Shown piece after piece: positions 22,814 to 36,210 of a stretch of DNA of 64,000 bases (positions are counted from its first letter, which is position 1; each line of letters begins with the position of its first letter). Source of the stretch: Cololabis saira (Eukaryota; Chordata; Actinopteri; Beloniformes; Belonidae); the NCBI RefSeq assembly GCF_033807715.1, contig NC_084599.1, positions 33,749,660 through 33,813,659 on the forward strand, given 5' to 3'. The position numbers and the translations under genes were made by a program. The notes under the pieces were generated by a model. It had not been told where the DNA came from and made no database searches. It was given only the letters and a program-made list of their open reading frames with translations.

Positions 22814-24335
22814 GTTTATACTCAACCGTTTATGAGAAAAACCTAACTTGGGGTTTAGTTTCAATGACATAAAAGGAGATTCAGTCATGGGAGAAAAGTG
22901 TAGAAAATGAAAGTAATTCAGCTGTACTTTACTTGGGTGTTGGGAGTATTTGCTCTTGGCCTGATTGGAAAGAGATCTGATGGACTGGATATTCAGCCAT
23001 GTCCGTCCATGTGGAGCGGCTCTGAATCACCAAATGGTGGGAGGTGCTGTGGTGATGGTGGTGGGTGCTGGGGATGTGCGGCGGGGGTGGGGGTGTTTAG
23101 CACTTCAGAGGTAAAGGAGCTCGCAGGCCCTGAATGCTGAGGCAAGGCAGCGGGGGAGCCGGGGCCCCAAACAGTGTTTCATCTTCTCCGGCTCCATACT
23201 GAGCTGCCTTCATCCCGGCGCTGGGAGTCGGCTTTGAGGTCTGCCTCTGATCCCACCGGATCCCCAGTTGTCACTGCTCACCCCCCCCCCCCACTCCCTC
23301 AACCCCCGTTCGGATTCTGGCTTGTCTTATTTCTGCTCCCTTCCCTCGTTTCCCCTGCAGTTTTTATCTCTAGTATTTTCATATTCAGCTCGCGTTGGTG
23401 TAAATACGGGAGAATTAATGACTGTTTTTCTCCATAATGAGAGTAAAACGGCCCCCGTCAGCTACAAAGTAGGATTTCATTTGAGTCAATTTCGGCTTTT
23501 GTCAGTCTCACTTCAATTTCCAACGACTCATTTCAAATTCAGGCCCTAATGTGATGTTCATCCTCCCCTGCTGCATCATGGGAGCACTTCTGAGCTGCCG
23601 TGTCGTAAAAGCTGTGAGAATCCTCCTCTGCGTGAAGCTAATGTGGGTATTATTGGAGCGATTGCCGTTCGTGCATCCGTCAGAGGGGTTTCCACGAATG
23701 CCAGAGTCCGTCTGTCCAGTAAAAACACTTCACATCTGCCGGGGGAAAACAAAGCGGGCTAATCTGTGGGCCTGCGCTGGCCGCGTGGACATCTGCTGCG
23801 GTGCTTGGATAAAGCCCGGCTCCGCAGGTGTGACCGCTGGACTGGATCACTTCTGAGTCTTTTGGGGCTTTTTTTTTTTCATTGGTTTTCATCTGTACCG
23901 TGAAGGATGGCGTCATGTGTTTATTTTCAGAGCTTTTTTTAAAATCCAAACAAAACTGAATGGACTGAAAAAGTGGCGTCGCTGACCTTGGTGTCAGCTT
24001 GCAGAAGACGTGACCGCAGCAGGCTTTCTGAATCATGTCGTGCTCTTAACCAGACGCCACCCCTGCGGCCGTGACCGAGGGATCCCGGCCGGGGGAGTGA
24101 CGCTCTAACATCCAGAGATCATGTGGGTCTGCTCAGACCAGATCTGAGGGGTTTGTTATCAAGTGAGCATCCCAGCGTCGCCGTTTGAAATGTAATTTTA
24201 TCCTTCTTCACTCCACCCCTCATTCTCTGGGAGGTTTGTAATTTGAGGCTAGGTTTGTTCCTGAGTCACTGCGTTGGCCCCGTTTGACCTGTCAGAGAGT
24301 TGCCAGTGGGATGCAATGGGCCGAGTCTATGCTTT
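22814..24335. other. Intron 1, nothing recognised
   Basis: Relatively GC-rich single-copy-looking sequence with a C run at 23279-23292. I see no repeat termini and no credible exon. Confidence 0.4.
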
Positions 24336-24343
24336 AATTGATC

Positions 24344-25044
24344 CAGAGGTGTCAAGTAACGAAGTACAAATACTTTGTTACCTTACTTAAGTAGAAATTT
24401 TGGTTATCTATACTTCACTGGAGTAATTATTTTTCAGACGACTTTTTACTTTTACTCCTTACATTTTCACACAATTATCTGTACTTTTTACTCCTGACAT
24501 TTTAAAAACAGCCTTGTTACTCTATTTCATTTCGGCCTTTAAAAAAAAACTATCCAGTTAAATTGCTCCATCCGGATAGAGTGAATTTGGTTGTGGTTGT
24601 TTCAGATGTTCTTGTCCAGTTTTGTTCTTACATCCGTTCCCTCAGATTCCTGCAACTAAACTTGGATGTTCATTCCGATAAAGGTTAGGATAAATGATAA
24701 CATGCCTCTGAAGTTTGAATTTTTGCACCATTACAATACTTATAGGCAACTAGTCATCATATCTCCTGCTCTCTGAAACACATGTTAATGCTCAATAATA
24801 CACATATATGCTTCTTTAATATATTTGCATTATACTAAGATGCATTCGTTTTCAATGGCTTTTGTCCTTAATGGCTTACATTACTTTTACTTTTATACTT
24901 TAAGTAGTTTTGAAACCAGTACTTTTATACTTTTACTTGAGTAAAAAACTTGAGTCGATACTTCAACTTCTACAGGAGTATTTTTAAACTCTAGTATCTA
25001 TACTTCTACCTGAGTAATGGATGTGAATACTTTTGATACCTCTG
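24344..25044. mobile_element. hAT-type MITE (CAGAGGTGTCAAG ends)
   Basis: Starts CAGAGGTGTCAAGTAACG and ends TTTTGATACCTCTG, flanked by perfect AATTGATC duplications (24336-24343, 25045-25052). The arms are rich in ACTTTTAC/GTAAAAGT words. Related in style to the element at 3739 but a different family. Confidence 0.9.
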
Positions 25045-25052
25045 AATTGATC

Positions 25053-26433
25053 TCAACGGATTGCAGCTGATTTGTTTTTGTGTTCTTATATCTATTTTAT
25101 TAGTTTTTCTTATGGCTTCTCGTGGTCTGAGCTGACTTTTTTTGTTCTACGGTTATTAGTTTAAAATCAGTTCTTAAAAAGTCTATGTAGAGCAGCACAA
25201 AAGACTTAAAATATCAGTTTTCCGTTTAATTTAAAGGAATATTTGCGCACTCGTAGGAAGCGTGACGTGGCTCTTGCCGTCTCCTGTCCCCACTCTGGAC
25301 AAATACCAGCCAAAGTAACACTGGACTCCCGTCCAGGTCGTCTCCTGTGACAGTTACGTATCGCTTCACACGCCGACGGCCATGAATTTAGCTCACCGAG
25401 CTACAGCTGACACGATGTCAGAGGCCAGTGGGAAACTCAAGAAAGTGATTTAACCTGGTCACCTTCAGGAGGACCTGCCCAGCTCAAAATGACAGAAGTT
25501 CCTTTTTTTGTTGTTTAAATGGTTTACAAACTATTTATTTAGATGAGGCTAATCTCGTACAAACTTTGAATCAGTGTTATGTTTTAGCTGGACTAAAAAA
25601 ACGGTCTTATTTTAAAGGTATAAGGACCAGTCACTGCCACTCAAAGGTTATTTAAACACTATTGACTATATGATCGTTGTTTCAATGTAGACTGTATGAG
25701 CAAAAATGATTTTATTTGTCTCATTATACTTATTTGGTTTCCAGACCTGCAACAGATTACAAAAAAATTTAAAAGAGGCAATATGAGGGTGGTAGGATAA
25801 AGCATAAAAAAGTGGAAAAAACTGCTATGATAAACTTGTAATTTCAGAAAAGGGTAGATTTTTGTGAACATGAGCAGGAAACCTGTGGTTTCATCAACCA
25901 ATACATAAAAATCTTTTTTGCATATTTTTCATTCTAACGCGTATAACATCATTTTGAGTGAGCAGAGGGTATTTTATTGGGCACAGGGCGATGAAACAAG
26001 TCCAAACTAAAAGACACCTCAGATACGTCAGCATCAAGAACAGTTATTCATCAGTAGTGGACAGGACCGGATGGGTAAGCGCTTCGTTAGGAGCAACGTT
26101 GGCATCTTATAACCTTCACAAATGCTAAATATGTTTTTTTCCTTGCACGAAGAAGAAGAATAAGGAAAAGCAGCCCTGATGTTTCACAAACGTAACTTCC
26201 CTAAAGTGATTTCAACACTGGAGATGAAATCCTTTCCACTTGTATTCATACATTTTTTAATAAAACAGTCCAAGGCCACATTCGGCACACATTACAAAGA
26301 CAGGGCTGCATAAAACCAGGATGTGGATCGTGGACCGACTTCCCAGCAGAACACTCTTCTCTGACATATTATAAAGTGATGAGGAATAGCAGCATTTTTT
26401 CAGAGTGTATTATATACGTGAAATGCAGAAATC
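25053..26433. other. Intron 1, nothing firm
   Basis: No gene or complete element seen. A stretch near 25300-25380 (CTGGACTCCCGTCCAGGTCG) resembles 7815-7880 and may be part of a shared old repeat. Confidence 0.35.
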
Positions 26434-26436
26434 TAA

Positions 26437-27108
26437 GGCCCCGTTTAAACGGAGCAAAAACGGAGGCGTTTTCATGCGTTTTGGCAGTTCGTTTACACGA
26501 AAACGCAGCTCAAAGCCCCCAAAAACGATCATTTCTGAAAACTCCGGCCAAAGTGGAGATTTTCAAAAACTCCGTTTTCACGTTTGCGTCTAAACGGAGG
26601 AAAACGGAGGAAAACTGAGATTTAAGCTTCAGAACGTCACATTATGCACCAGAAACTCACCAGCGTCATGCGTGCGACCTGTGTTTACAATTAGTTTGGC
26701 CACGGTCAATATTTTCTTGTATTTTACCTGTTTTATATTCTAAAGTCACTCCACTTCTCTGTCACTCCAAACGAAAGATTCTTCCGTCTTGGAAGTAAAG
26801 CCTGATTTATGGTCCCGCGTTAAATCGACGCAGAGCCTACGGCGTAGGATACGCGGCGATGCGCGCCGTACGGTGCGCGTCGCCGCGTCCCCTACGCCGT
26901 AGGCTCTGCGTTGGTGTAACGCGGAACCATAATTCAGCCTTAACTGGAAGTTACACGTGTCATTTGTTGATGTTTTTCCAGGATTCTGATTGGCTGGCAT
27001 GACGTTAACAGCGTTTTCATGCGGGTCCGTGTAAACGAGGATATTTTTGAAAACGTAGAGGGGAAAATATCCGTTTTTGTAAATACCCGGCTATGTGTAA
27101 ACGTGGCC
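26437..27108. mobile_element. PIF/Harbinger-type MITE, copy B
   Basis: GGCCCCGTTTAAACGG to TAAACGTGGCC with TAA on both sides (26434-26436, 27109-27111). It has the same body as copy A and the same nested MITE at the same point. The right end differs from copy A (CCCGGCTATGTGTAAACG) and matches copy D. Confidence 0.85.
26799..26940. mobile_element. Small Harbinger-type MITE nested in copy B
   Basis: AGCCTGATTTATGGTCCCGC to GCGGAACCATAATTCAGCCT with TAA on both sides (26796-26798, 26941-26943). Nearly identical to the nested copy at 21775. Confidence 0.85.
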
Positions 27109-27111
27109 TAA

Positions 27112-27767
27112 GTATTAACAGGGGGATATGAGGCTGATTGTGAGATAAACCATGTTTTCCCCTAAAGAAAATACAGATGTGGATTTTCCATACTGTCCTT
27201 TACTTCTCTGATTCATCCTGTTATCCTGTTTATGTTACAGAGAAGTGGGGTTTGTTATTGAGACAGACCCGCCCGTATGTCCGACACCCTTATTGACGGT
27301 CATTTTTGGGCGACGGAGGCTTGCTTGGAAGAAGAGAAAACGTGCCGGTGCTCTTGCTGTGTAAACGTCGCTTATACCCCTCGTTTACTTAGTAGTGAGT
27401 CAGTTGTAAAGCAGGGGGGGAAGGTGAAAAGAGCAAGATTTGAGGATATAGAGCAGGGCATCAGAATTCCTGCTATGTTCTCTGCAGCACGGCTTCAAAG
27501 CCTTCTTCCCTCTTGCTGCACTTCTTGCATGACTATGAGCTCAGTCAAGGTTACTATCCCATTGGCAGTTGTAACGTGTTGGCGCTCACTGATCTGAAGT
27601 GATATTACGTCTTAAGAACTACCACCACCCCCCCGGGGGACAAGCTTGTAGGTTACGACATCATTAAAGGACTACTACAAACTGTATCCTGCAGGTTCTG
27701 ATAAGGAAAACTCTGAGATGATTAGTTGCTGTTGAGCCGACCTCAGACATCAGCGGTGGCAGCGACA
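27112..27767. other. Intron 1, nothing recognised
   Basis: The frame at 27277-27597 has no recognisable domain. No element ends seen. Confidence 0.4.
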
Positions 27768-27775
27768 CTTGTGAC

Positions 27776-28519
27776 TAGGGCTGTTCGATTTTGCCCAAAA
27801 ATAAAATCTCGATTTTTTTTCTCTCAAAATCCGATTTTCGATTACGATTATTTTGTGAATTGACAAAAGGCAAAGAAATGATTTCAAATATGCTGTTTTT
27901 TTATTGAACATTTGCCCCATTGGGCTTTAAGTGCAAACTTTCCTCTTATTAAACCAGAAATGAATGAATAAAGTGCAAAACTCTGTAAAATAAGTTGAAA
28001 AAAGTTTTAAAAAATATAATAAAATATAAAGTTTTATCTCTGGAAAAAAAAATCAGCAAATCAGCACTTGCAGACATACAGTAACTTATATTTCCAATTA
28101 AATAAAACAAGACCTTTTCTAATTAAACTAAACTGGGTCTTTGCATGCTAAATAATAATGCAACCCATGAAGGAGGTAGAGGTGTGTAATGTCAGTCATT
28201 ACATTTGATATTCACATTTGCAAGTTTTTTGCAAGGAACACGAGCCGGTCTACCGCATCTGGCTTGAGGGATGCCCGGTGGCATGTTACAACGCCCCCTC
28301 CTACACTAAAGAGCCTCTCCGATGGGGCACTTGTCGCACGTATTGAGAGGTATTTTCATCAATCATTAATATGGTATCAATCATAAATATGTGTGCAGAC
28401 AAGGTTAAAAAAAATAAATAAAAAAAGTGAAAAATCGTTTTTACGAGTTTCACGTTTTAACATCGTTCTAATTACATAATCGCGATTACGATTTAAAATC
28501 GATTAATCGAACAGCCCTA
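27776..28519. mobile_element. hAT-type MITE (TAGGGCTGTTCGAT ends), copy 1
   Basis: Starts TAGGGCTGTTCGATTTTGCC and ends AATCGAACAGCCCTA, with perfect CTTGTGAC duplications (27768-27775, 28520-28527). The 744-bp body includes GAGCCTCTCCGATGGGGCAC, which is fainter in the copy at 54894. The central part may be left over from a hAT transposase gene but I cannot read a domain in it. Confidence 0.9.
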
Positions 28520-28527
28520 CTTGTGAC

Positions 28528-29611
28528 ACTTTATATTTTGTTTTCTCTACCAAACAGATTCATCAATAGATTGGTTCAGATGAATGGCAGCAACTGTTTG
28601 CAGTGTCTTCTCACCTGTTTTTGCATGAATAGTTTATTTGGGTTCACAGCACCTACAGGTGCTTTGCATTAGTCGGCCTCGGATCGCAGCGAGGGTAGAA
28701 GTCTCTACTTTAATACCACCCATAAATCGCGATGAGCCCCAGTGATTTACGAGTCCTTGGAGGATCCGCTAAACTATCTGGAGCGCTCTTCTTTTTTTCC
28801 ATTTTAACTTTGACTTTTTTTTTTTTAAATCTCAAGCTATTCTCTCAGGGAAACACTTTCTTTTTTTCTCTCCTCCAACTTCTTTGTTTTCTTGCACAGT
28901 TGTTGAATTTTTGGTCCCCAGTTGATTCAAGTACGTGAATACTCATTTGTGTAAGTTTGCACTCTCTGGTGTGTGCCTTTTTATTTTCGTTTCTTTTCCC
29001 AGCTGTGTTGTAATGAATGTAGAAAGTGATGTTTTGTGTAGTTTTTACCCTCCCGCCCCACTTACCACCCGCCACCCACGTTCGGTTCATCTACGATTTG
29101 AATTTTCTGGTTAAATTAGTGTCGAGAACTTGAATTCTACCGTTATTTTTCTTTAAAAACAAAACAAAAGGCCTCGCGCCACCAGCCGCAGACTCCCACA
29201 GCAAAGTCTGCAGCGTTTCAAAGCGTCCCGGCTCTGTTGAGCCACTTATTTCTTTACATGACAATGTGAGAGAGGACAGAGCAAAGAGCCGGCATTTTAT
29301 CAAATGGTGGGGTGCTGGTGTGTTTTGGCTGGAATCCAGACGGTAGGAAGCTCAGCGGCTCCTTTTATATCACTGTCTCCATGGACCAAAGTGTGTTGAA
29401 GCTCCAAAACATCATCAGACAGAGGACAAAGTCCCCAGACTTGTGAGACTGAAACAGTACGGCCAGATTTAAACCTCTACAGTAGGTTTTTAGAGAAAAA
29501 CAGAACACTTTGTCTTTAAATATTGAGATAGATACCAGATATATGAACGAGTGTTGTGTAAATGTCATTACTCTGGTCTGTCCTACACCACGGTGAAGCC
29601 ATCTGTCCATC
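28528..29611. other. Intron 1, nothing recognised
   Basis: C/T-rich tracts around 28790-28890 but no element ends or exons. Confidence 0.4.
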
Positions 29612-30178
29612 ACTCAGTACGTGCACATGCAGCGATTCAAGCTGGTTGCAGATCTGATCAGATAATGACATGCAGAAGATTGGATCAACTTGTCTGAGTA
29701 CACATGCTGTTCTGAGATCAGACTGAATCAGATTGAATAAGCCACTGTAACCAGAGCATGACTGACTCCGTGACGCTAGGTGGCGCTGTACCCGAGGTAA
29801 CCATGGTAACCATTTCAACAAAGAGCCACTTCCGGTTGACCTCCGCTTAACAACAACAAGGAATGGAAAAAGTGCATTCTAACTGCTTTCCTATTAATAA
29901 TCTGTCTAAAACAGCCTTTCTCAACCTTTTTTCAGTCATGACACCTTTCAAAGGTGAATAAAATCTCACGACACCCCCAGAGTAAAATATAATTAAAAAC
30001 CGCAGCTGCATCGCTCTGACTGTAAATGCGAATCTTACACCGTGTCCACACTGCATGCGACGCGAGCGAGCGTCAGCGTCAAAAACAGTTCCATTGCTTT
30101 ATGTTTTATTTGCACTGTCTATACTGGTTGCGAGCGACGCCGGCGCGCCGTTTTGAGCTGGACTCTTTGTCGCACGCC

Positions 30179-30760
30179 CTGCTTCTATTTTCTTCCTGTC
30201 GGTCGCGTTGAAAGCCGGTTGAAAGTTGGAAAAAAAAGGTGAAAGCGCTGTAGGAAACAGTCATTTCAATACAAGAACCTCAATAAAGTGGCAGCTGTTG
30301 GAGGGAGATCGCCAGGCTGGAAGGTTCTGATAAAATAATAAGATATAGCCTAACAAGAATCTTATCTTAATCTTATTTGGGCTTAATTTGTGCCGGATCC
30401 AACAAGATCTGGTACCTATTTGATCATTTCTCGTGTCCTCTGCTTTTCCCCCACATCCCAGTAATGATGTGACATGTTTGCTGCATTTAACACCACGAAC
30501 ACGCCGCTCACTCCAGCTGTTCGCTGTTTCATTGCGTCACCTCACGCCGTTATTTTGTTGTTTTTTTTCCCCACTTTGGTCGGACGGTAGACCTGCTTAT
30601 ATTTTCTTCCTGCCGCCTGCGTTAAAAGCGCTGTAGGAAACAGTCATGGATGAGGAACGGCTGATCCAGTTAGTTGAAATGAGAAGTTATCTCTATGATT
30701 CCTCCTCATTTCACTACAAAAACCTCAATAAAGTGGCAGCTGCTGGAGGGAGATCACCAG
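30179..30760. repeat. Partial direct duplication inside the 29615 element
   Basis: 30179-30315 and about 30592-30760 share TATTTTCTTCCTG, AGCGCTGTAGGAAACAGTCAT and CTCAATAAAGTGGCAGCTG in the same order. The first unit lacks about 60 bp of the MADF-like coding part that the second retains. Confidence 0.7.
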
Positions 30761-30804
30761 AGAGCTGGCAAAGGGAGCGCACGGGCGGTTGGTGGGGAGA
30801 ATAA
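30646..30804 (+). pseudogene. MADF-domain fragment from a DNA transposon
   Basis: A 52-codon frame from ATG 30646 to TAA 30804. It begins MDEERLIQLVEMRSYLYDSS and continues through HYKNLNKVAAAG. The pattern E-R-L-I-x-L-V followed by LYD and a Y-K-N block is the start of a MADF domain, a Myb-related DNA-binding fold used by accessory proteins of several DNA transposons and by host regulators. The reading diverges after KVAAA, where the conserved tryptophan helix should follow, so the domain is truncated by a frameshift or rearrangement. A second, more damaged copy lies at about 30260-30315. Its position within inverted repeats argues for transposon origin rather than a host gene. Confidence 0.5.
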
Positions 30805-30830
30805 AAGGAGAGTCTCGGGCGGGTGAATAA

Positions 30831-30959
30831 AGGCAGATTTATGGTTCCGCGTAAAATCGACGGCGTAGGGTACGCGGCGACGCGCACCGTTCGGTGAGTG
30901 CGCCGCGTACCCTACGCCCTAAGGTCTGCGTTGGTTAACGCAGAACCATAAATCAGCCT
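30831..30959. mobile_element. Small Harbinger-type MITE nested in the 29615 element
   Basis: AGGCAGATTTATGGTTCCGC to GCAGAACCATAAATCAGCCT with TAA on both sides (30828-30830, 30960-30962). Same family as 21775 and 26799, but it lacks the GCAGAGCCT segment in its left arm. Confidence 0.8.
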
Positions 30960-31906
30960 TAAGGCTGCAGGCGGCGTGTGAGCAACGGATGACTAAGAGG
31001 GAGAATAGTTTCTCCAGGAGTGGAAGCAACGCCGGGCCAGTTATGCCACAGTTTGCAGATGGATTGTTGATCCGTGTTTGCTGGGACTATTTTGCGAGCT
31101 TTTGCAAAAGCGTGCATTTCCGAGGCGCCGCACGGCACGGAACGAGACTCTGACAGCGAGGAGTTCGGACTGGCACAGCTGATTTAGCGGAGCTCTTTAA
31201 TGCAGAAACAGAGGATGAGACTTAATGGGTTTGATTAATGTAAAAACTGAAATAAAGTAGCCTACAATCAAACAAAGTTTTGCTCCCGCTGTATTTTTAA
31301 ATGGCACGCTTGTGTGCGTTTGTGTGTGTGTGTTGTTGTGTGTGTGCCTTTTTGGTCGGTGCGCCGTGTGTGTTTCAAATACAGAAATGACACAAGACTG
31401 AGGGCCTTTCCACACGGCGCCCGTATGGGTCGCGAAAATACAGTATTTATATATGAAATGTCAGAATAGGAAATATTTTGACGACACCCCTGAAGCAGTC
31501 AAACGACACCCCCAGGGAGCCTACTACTGAGCAGCGTCGCGTCTTTCACTTCCAGGTGAATCCCCTCCCCCGGGGGAAAACCCCACCCGGGGGAAAATCT
31601 CGAGCATGCGCAGACTGTAATATCTATGTCCCCGTTCACATGGCATTAACAAGGCGGTTGCGACTGGCTTGGGACTGGCTTATCTAGGTGCTGCAAGCGG
31701 GTTTGATGAATCAGTCTGATCAGATTACTTGACTGACTTAAGGTGTTCACATGCAGTTTAAAAGTCAGTACGATGTGTGCAAATGATTCTCCAACCAGGT
31801 TGAATCGCTGCATGTGCACGTACTGACTGCTTTTCTGGGACTACAAACCAACCGTAAACATACATGTTTTTGGACTCTGTGAAGAACAAAAACAGACCGG
31901 GGAAAC

Positions 31907-33108
<1,202 letters not shown>

Positions 33109-34729
33109 CCGGGAACTTTTTTTTCCGGGAGGTCACAACATCTTTTCTCTGTGAAATGTTGCACCTTTTGGCCCAGGCGTCTGTGGCTCTCGGTCAGTTT
33201 AACTATGGATGCTCCTACTCTCTTTGCTGCCCAGGTAATCCCAGTTTCCACACGGGAACGACCCAAATGCTTCACACATACTCGGATAACTCGTTCCCAG
33301 TGTACATCGCAGACGTTTTGACCACGCAATAGTCTCCAGAGGTCCTGAAATAAAAGTACCAGTGCAGAAATGTTCCTGAGATGGTGTGACACCTTTCTTC
33401 TGAATTGTAATTTTCACAAAGTTCATCATCAAGAAATCCAAAATCTTACAACGTCATGTGTTATTTGTGGTCTAATTTCATAATTTATCTGAATTTTCCT
33501 TCAGGTGCTTGACATTTTGTTGCAAGAAACATAACGGCAGGAAAGATTTCTACAGGGTTTTCCCTTCAAACTTTTGGACATTACTTCTTTTACTTTTTCA
33601 TTTTCATTCATTTTTTGAAACATTTTTGTCAAAGAGCATCCCAGTGTTTTCGTATCTTGGCTCGGACCCGACGTTGGTCAGACCGGAGCATGAAAGTGAT
33701 GTTCTTCCTCTTCTGCACCAGCTGTTGTGGTTTAAATCTGTCGGTTCTGTCGTGGCCAGATCATTTATCTGTCCGTGTTTTGGTCCGTTTCCCGTGTTTC
33801 TCAGTTAAAGAAGGCCCTCTCGTGTATTTGGCCTTGACTGGAATTGGTTTTGCAGCATTTTTGGAGGCTTCCCTTTTCTTTTTTTTTTTTCTTTTCATCT
33901 GGTTTTGTTCACTCTATCTTCTCCCACTTCCATCTCGTGCTGACCTGCCCTTAAATGCCAAACTACCGTTAAAGATCTAGACTGAATGTTTCCTTGGCTT
34001 CCCGCAAATTGCAATAAAGTTAATCAAGGTCAGATGAGGGAAAATGCATTTTATTCCAGCTGTAAACAAGCTTGTCTTTATCAGTTTTACCCGACAAGAA
34101 TCAGGATGCCACTTGCAGGTAGCATGCACATCTGTGCTCACATCTGCTTCGTGATGATCATGAATGTTAATCTAATCTTCTTTCTGTTAAGGGTTTTGGC
34201 TTCCAGTGATTGTTACAAAATACCTACAATAAAACAATAAATGTGTGGCATTCTGTTTTCCGGTGATGCTCTTGTTTTAAAACGGGCGTCATACATTTAT
34301 AGCGGGCAGTTTTTGTGTCTTGCCAAAAGCCCAAAGTCACAATCAGGGAGTGTGTTTGGTTCAGCTCAAACCAAGATAAGCCAGAGAGAGTTAAAAGATA
34401 CCTGCTTTCCATTGATTTAGATGATTGCCCCCCTTCCCTATTTCCCAAAGAGGGACATTCATTTAAATGCTGTCTATGCCCTTAGCGCTCTGATAAGACT
34501 GCCGCCATCTATGCTTACAGAACTCTGATAAGACTTTTCAGAGGAGCTAGGGGTCTTTCTGACGATAGCTTTTCCCTGATGAGACTCCATCAAAGACGGA
34601 AAAGGCCTTGAACAGGATTTTTTTTCTCTTTCTTTCTTTTCTGGTTGCCTGTGCTGCCAGTAAAATGCTGATGTGATGAAAAATAAGGCTGTAGGTTGGT
34701 AAAGGACTCCTTGTCTCAAGAATGAGTGT
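33109..34729. other. Intron 1, nothing recognised
   Basis: T-rich tracts near 33880 but no element ends and no splice-bounded coding frame. Confidence 0.35.
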
Positions 34730-35253
34730 CTGTGACTGAGGGTTGAAACCGGAGGCCCAAGGCTTTGGCTGTCCTGTCCTGATTCTTGTGGCCCCTGCTG
34801 CAGGTGGCGGGCTCACAGAAGGATAGACCCCCGGGATTTGTGCGGGCATAGCCCAAATGGGCTTCGTTGGTGAAAGCCGAACACCACATGAGCCACGGGC
34901 TGTGGTAGGGTAGGGGGGTACCCTATATTTCCTTGATTATACTTCTTCGTATGAGTCTGTCTGAGCTGTTTTTAGTCTGGCCCAATTTACCTTTGGAGAC
35001 CCTACAAGGGGCAGTTGCCCCTGACGACATGGACCCTGGGATCTTTTAGGCACGCAAACCCCTCCATGTGGAGGTGGCAATTCAAAGAAGGGGAGGGGAT
35101 TTGAGGGGTGGGCTTACTGTGGTGTTGGAGGAAGTGGCCGAGAAGAGGAAGGTATCGGCCTCTGATTAGGCTGCTGGCCCTGCAACCCCAATTCAAACGG
35201 GAAGTGGATGGATGGATGGATGGATGGATGGATGGATGGATGGATGGATGGAT
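34730..35253 (+). mobile_element. Probable LINE 3' end with (GGAT)n tail
   Basis: Words such as TTTGGAGACCCTACAAGGGG, GCACGCAAACCCCTCC and GGTGGCAATTCAAAGAAGGG recall 3' regions of abundant fish non-LTR retrotransposons. The segment ends in about eleven GGAT units (35206-35253), a usual tail form. I cannot name the family, and the 5' limit is approximate. Confidence 0.5.
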
Positions 35254-35335
35254 TGGTAGAACACTCAACTTCTCATAATTTACTCATCACAAAGTCATAA
35301 ATACAGCACGTTCAATGTATGTTAAAAGCTATACC

Positions 35336-35490
35336 ATCCATCCATCCATTATCTATACCCGCTTTATCCTTTGCAGGGTCACGGGGGTCTGCTGGAGCAT
35401 ATCCCAGCTATTTTCAGGCGAGAGGCAGGGGTTACACCCTGGACAGGTCGCCAGTCCATCACAGGGCCACATATACAGAAAAACAATCAG
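35336..35490 (-). mobile_element. L2-type LINE 3' fragment
   Basis: Starts with CATCCATCC, then TATCTATACCCGCTTTATCC, GCAGGGTCACGGGGGTC and CCAGTCCATCACAGGGCCAC. This is the common teleost L2/Maui 3' region in reverse orientation. The same CAGTCCATCACAGG word starts both units of the duplication at 18195. Confidence 0.65.
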
Positions 35491-35500
35491 ACACAACTCG

Positions 35501-35647
35501 GGCCCCGTTTACACGGAGCAAAAACTGAGGCGTTTTCATGCGTTTTGGCCGTTCGATTACACGAAAACGGAGGTCAAAGCCCCCAAAAAACGATTATTTC
35601 TGAAAACTCTGGCCAAAGTGGAGATTTTCAAAAACTCAGTTTTCACG
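35501..35647. mobile_element. PIF/Harbinger-type MITE, copy C, cut by the gap
   Basis: Starts GGCCCCGTTTACACGG and matches the first 147 bp of copies A and B, then runs into N. The expected right end would be about 500 bp further on. Confidence 0.8.
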
Positions 35648-36147
35648 NNNNNNNNNNNNNNNNNNNNNNNNNNNNNNNNNNNNNNNNNNNNNNNNNNNNN
35701 NNNNNNNNNNNNNNNNNNNNNNNNNNNNNNNNNNNNNNNNNNNNNNNNNNNNNNNNNNNNNNNNNNNNNNNNNNNNNNNNNNNNNNNNNNNNNNNNNNNN
35801 NNNNNNNNNNNNNNNNNNNNNNNNNNNNNNNNNNNNNNNNNNNNNNNNNNNNNNNNNNNNNNNNNNNNNNNNNNNNNNNNNNNNNNNNNNNNNNNNNNNN
35901 NNNNNNNNNNNNNNNNNNNNNNNNNNNNNNNNNNNNNNNNNNNNNNNNNNNNNNNNNNNNNNNNNNNNNNNNNNNNNNNNNNNNNNNNNNNNNNNNNNNN
36001 NNNNNNNNNNNNNNNNNNNNNNNNNNNNNNNNNNNNNNNNNNNNNNNNNNNNNNNNNNNNNNNNNNNNNNNNNNNNNNNNNNNNNNNNNNNNNNNNNNNN
36101 NNNNNNNNNNNNNNNNNNNNNNNNNNNNNNNNNNNNNNNNNNNNNNN
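35648..36147. other. Assembly gap of exactly 500 N
   Basis: Exactly 500 N, a conventional placeholder, so the true length is unknown. The left edge is inside a Harbinger MITE and the right edge inside a microsatellite-bearing hAT-like element. Translated frames crossing it are meaningless. Confidence 0.95.
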
Positions 36148-36210
36148 GTTATCGGGATAAATGCCAGAAATTATCGTGATACATTTTTTAGTCCATACCG
36201 CCCATCCCTA
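36148..36210 (-). mobile_element. Terminal 63 bp of a microsatellite-bearing hAT-like MITE
   Basis: GTTATCGGGATAAATGCCAG to CATACCGCCCATCCCTA equals the left end of the elements at 31907 and 46147 in reverse orientation. The remainder is in the gap. Confidence 0.85.

Larger units (their letters stand above)
29615..31825. mobile_element. Inverted-repeat DNA element with MADF-like remnant
   Basis: The left end CAGTACGTGCACATGCAG returns as its complement at the right (CTGCATGTGCACGTACTG). Similarity extends inward for over 100 bp (GCGATTCAA, then CTGATCAGA-type words). ACT lies on both sides (29612-29614, 31826-31828), compatible with a 3-bp duplication. The interior has a MADF-like coding remnant, a partial direct duplication, a hAT-like word at 29910 (CAGCCTTTCTCAACC) and a nested small MITE. 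I cannot place its superfamily. Confidence 0.65.

Noticed and set aside
29615..31825. CACTA-type assignment for the 2.2-kb element
   Set aside because: The ends are CAGTACG, not CACTA, and a 3-bp flank alone is weak evidence.
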